From contig JASHVI010000156.1 in NCBI GenBank assembly GCA_030039525.1, positions 1 through 5,977 of the forward strand: 5,977 nt of DNA. The letters run 5' to 3'. Positions 5,701 through 5,977 of the stretch are shown one piece after another. The notes beneath the pieces were generated by a model. That model was not told the DNA's origin. It worked only from the letters and a program-made list of their open reading frames with translations, and searched no databases. The position numbers and the translations under genes are program-made. The stretch comes from Thermoplasmata archaeon (GTDB lineage: Archaea; Thermoplasmatota; Thermoplasmata; Lutacidiplasmatales; UBA184). Positions within the stretch are counted from its first letter, which is position 1. Each line of letters opens with the position of its first letter.

Positions 5701-5977
5701 CCCGGATCGGGCCGGCATAGTACAGCTCGAGGTAGCTCCCCTCGGGGCCCCCGGGGCGGACGTGGACCTCGGCGAGCCCCTCGAGCGGGGCGACGAGGAT
5801 CCCCTCGGTCAGGATGGCGAGGCCGACGCGCAGCGCGACGTCGAGCCGGGCCTCGACGGTCCGCCCCCTCGACGGGTCGGCGGCGAGGGCCCGGGCGATC
5901 GCGAGGGCGACCTCCTCCCGGGGCTGCCGGGCCGCGAGGGCCCGGATCTCCTCGGCGATACCGGCGACCGGCAGGTG
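2768..5977 (-). CDS. polC: DNA polymerase D large subunit DP2, N-terminus missing
   Basis: This is the catalytic subunit of PolD, the replicative polymerase of most archaea outside the Crenarchaeota; it works with the DP1 exonuclease subunit. The window holds 1069 codons (my numbering); the frame is open to the edge, so probably under 100 residues are missing. Recognisable blocks in order are AAGGTAQALSVLLADVLRRD near the left edge, PLHPRFLLFWHDLTPGE, and ARVGRPEKARQRKM. A cysteine-rich zinc site (578-592) follows, then APHTSGGVAGRILGFTG and the catalytic double-psi barrel loop N796-C-D-G-D-E-D802, whose Asn/Asp residues bind the metal ions. Then come MDKPLVLTTRLNPEEVD, a C-terminal zinc site (Cys965, 968, 981, 991) and a PIP box. 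No intein interrupts the active site, a frequent insertion point. The reading frame is unbroken. Confidence 0.97.
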   Translation of the reverse strand, partial: HLPVAGIAEEIRALAARQPREEVALAIARALAADPSRGRTVEARLDVALRVGLAILTEGILVAPLEGLAEVHVRPGGPEGSYLELYYAGPIRAAGGTAQALSVLLADVLRRDLGLGPFVADADEVGRYQEEIPLYKHLQHLQYVPSAREIDRVIRNVPVAISGEATEGEAEVSAFRDLPRVPTNGVRGGACLVLAEGLCQKAAKIRKTVEKLGLPGWEFLEEVGRSKASDPAEEGPKYLHEALGGRPILAYPGKPGGFRLAYGRARTAGLAALAVNPATMVVLRNFVAVGTQLKLEYPGKASAMALCDELEGPIVELDDGSVAAVDDVEHAEAARPRIAQILDLGQLLVPFGEFLENNRPLAPGAYTLEWHREELRAAGVPWGPESVAPTYEQAVALARERSVPLHPRFLLFWHDLTPGEIRALSRRVEAEGRWSAGRLRLGADPDVRALLARLGVLSEPDGEGNLVGDPVSSSALVGGLGLRPTEAGLERVAPVAAGEEEPLALVSRLSGVEVRARAPSRVGARVGRPEKARQRKMSPNVHALFPLGDAGGPPRSVAAAARATMGGGVRVALGVRRCGGCGRGSVWCRCACGGHTEPTGAVQSQSIPVAALWAEAVDHLGLRSPPEVKGVKGLTSPGKVPELLEKGVLRALHGISVYQDGTARFDLTDLPLTHWRPREAGLTAEAARALGYEVDTFGEPLESAEQLLELKPQDLLLAKAAGEYLLKLSRFVDDELVRLYHVEPFYGAKRPEDLRGQIVVALAPHTSGGVAGRILGFTGAEGCFAHPVFHAAKRRNCDGDEDSVTLLLDALLNFSRSYLPESRGALMDKPLVLTTRLNPEEVDKEAQSLDVVARYPLAFWRAAAEGKAPKEVEPLLETVARRIGTDRPLDGYGFTHDTDDIAGGPVLSAYREAGSMERIVEQSLTLTAQLRAVDVGEAVSLVLNAHFLPDLMGNLKSFATQSFRCKSCGAQYRRPPLSGRCTGASRAGPPCRGELTPTVFEGAVRKYLGLSRRLAETEGVAPYLRQRIEVLEASLQTMFPGTPTQTTLETFGRRGAAPAAGATRARPAP
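2825..2845 (-). other. PIP box (PCNA-binding peptide) in DP2
   Basis: Near the C-terminus DP2 carries QTTLETF, which fits the PCNA-interacting pattern Q-x-x-h-x-x-F, with one aromatic where two are usual. DP2 proteins are known to bind PCNA through such a C-terminal motif. Eighteen Ala/Arg/Gly/Pro-rich residues follow it here. Confidence 0.7.
3005..3085 (-). other. C-terminal zinc-binding module of DP2
   Basis: FRCKSCGAQYRRPPLSGRC is followed by nine residues and a fourth cysteine in PCRGEL, then TPTVFEGAVRKYL. The spacing is C-x2-C-x12-C-x9-C. The flanking YRRPPLSG and EGAVRKYL blocks are typical for DP2; the long gap between the third and fourth cysteines is not what I expect. Confidence 0.75.
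3569..3592 (-). other. DP2 catalytic metal-binding loop NCDGDEDS
   Basis: This encodes the acidic loop of the double-psi beta-barrel active site shared by PolD and multisubunit RNA polymerases. All of the Asn and Asp residues expected for catalysis are present, so the polymerase is predicted to be active. Confidence 0.9.
4202..4246 (-). other. Central zinc-binding module of DP2
   Basis: Five cysteines in RCGGCGRGSVWCRCACGGHTE (C578, C581, C588, C590, C592 in window numbering) form C-x2-C-x6-C-x-C-x-C. DP2 has a zinc site here with four ligands; the extra cysteine makes the exact ligand set uncertain. Confidence 0.7.

Noticed and set aside
1..5977. CRISPR array, insertion sequence, inteins or phage genes.
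   Set aside because: I saw no regularly spaced repeats, terminal inverted repeats, transposase motifs or an interruption of the DP2 active site.

Overview
The window is very GC-rich and reads as an archaeal chromosome fragment. The strongest evidence is most of DP2, the large subunit of the archaea-specific replicative polymerase PolD. It is supported by a tRNA gene with a bulge-helix-bulge type intron and by A/T-containing TATA-like boxes about 24-27 nt upstream of start codons or the tRNA 5' end. PolD, the high GC and a proteome that is not strongly acidic fit an uncultivated euryarchaeal or Thermoplasmatota-like lineage better than a haloarchaeon. That placement is inference.

Layout. The left edge (minus strand) holds two subunits of a molybdenum hydroxylase (CO dehydrogenase / xanthine dehydrogenase / aldehyde oxidoreductase family). 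The FAD subunit comes first, then a 2Fe-2S subunit that starts in a 4-nt ATGA overlap and runs off the window; the large molybdopterin subunit is probably further left. A short intergenic region (1182-1272) carries two divergent TATA-like boxes. The second drives a plus-strand pair: a winged-helix protein (1273-1791) and, 3 nt later, a 103-aa protein with a possible Sm-like barrel pattern (1795-2106). Convergent to this pair is a tRNA-Arg(UCG) gene on the minus strand, interrupted by a 32-nt intron in the T-loop between positions 59 and 60. A divergent promoter region (2233-2322) then serves the tRNA and a plus-strand GNAT acetyltransferase (2323-2793). The GNAT gene overlaps the 3' end of DP2 by 26 bp, tail to tail. 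DP2 fills the rest of the window on the minus strand and its N-terminus lies outside.

The most notable feature is the tRNA. Its T-stem halves (CTGGG/CCCAG) and acceptor halves (GGGCTTG/CAAGCCC) are perfectly complementary only if 32 nt are removed from the T-loop. The junction folds into a 5-bp helix, 3-nt bulge, 4-position central helix, 3-nt bulge and 10-bp helix, and splicing leaves the canonical loop TTCGAAT. Other points are the repeated leaderless promoter architecture, the unusual spacing of the C-terminal zinc-binding cysteines of DP2, a PIP box followed by an 18-residue tail in DP2, and the regulator plus Sm-like candidate pair. No CRISPR array, insertion sequence or defence system is visible.
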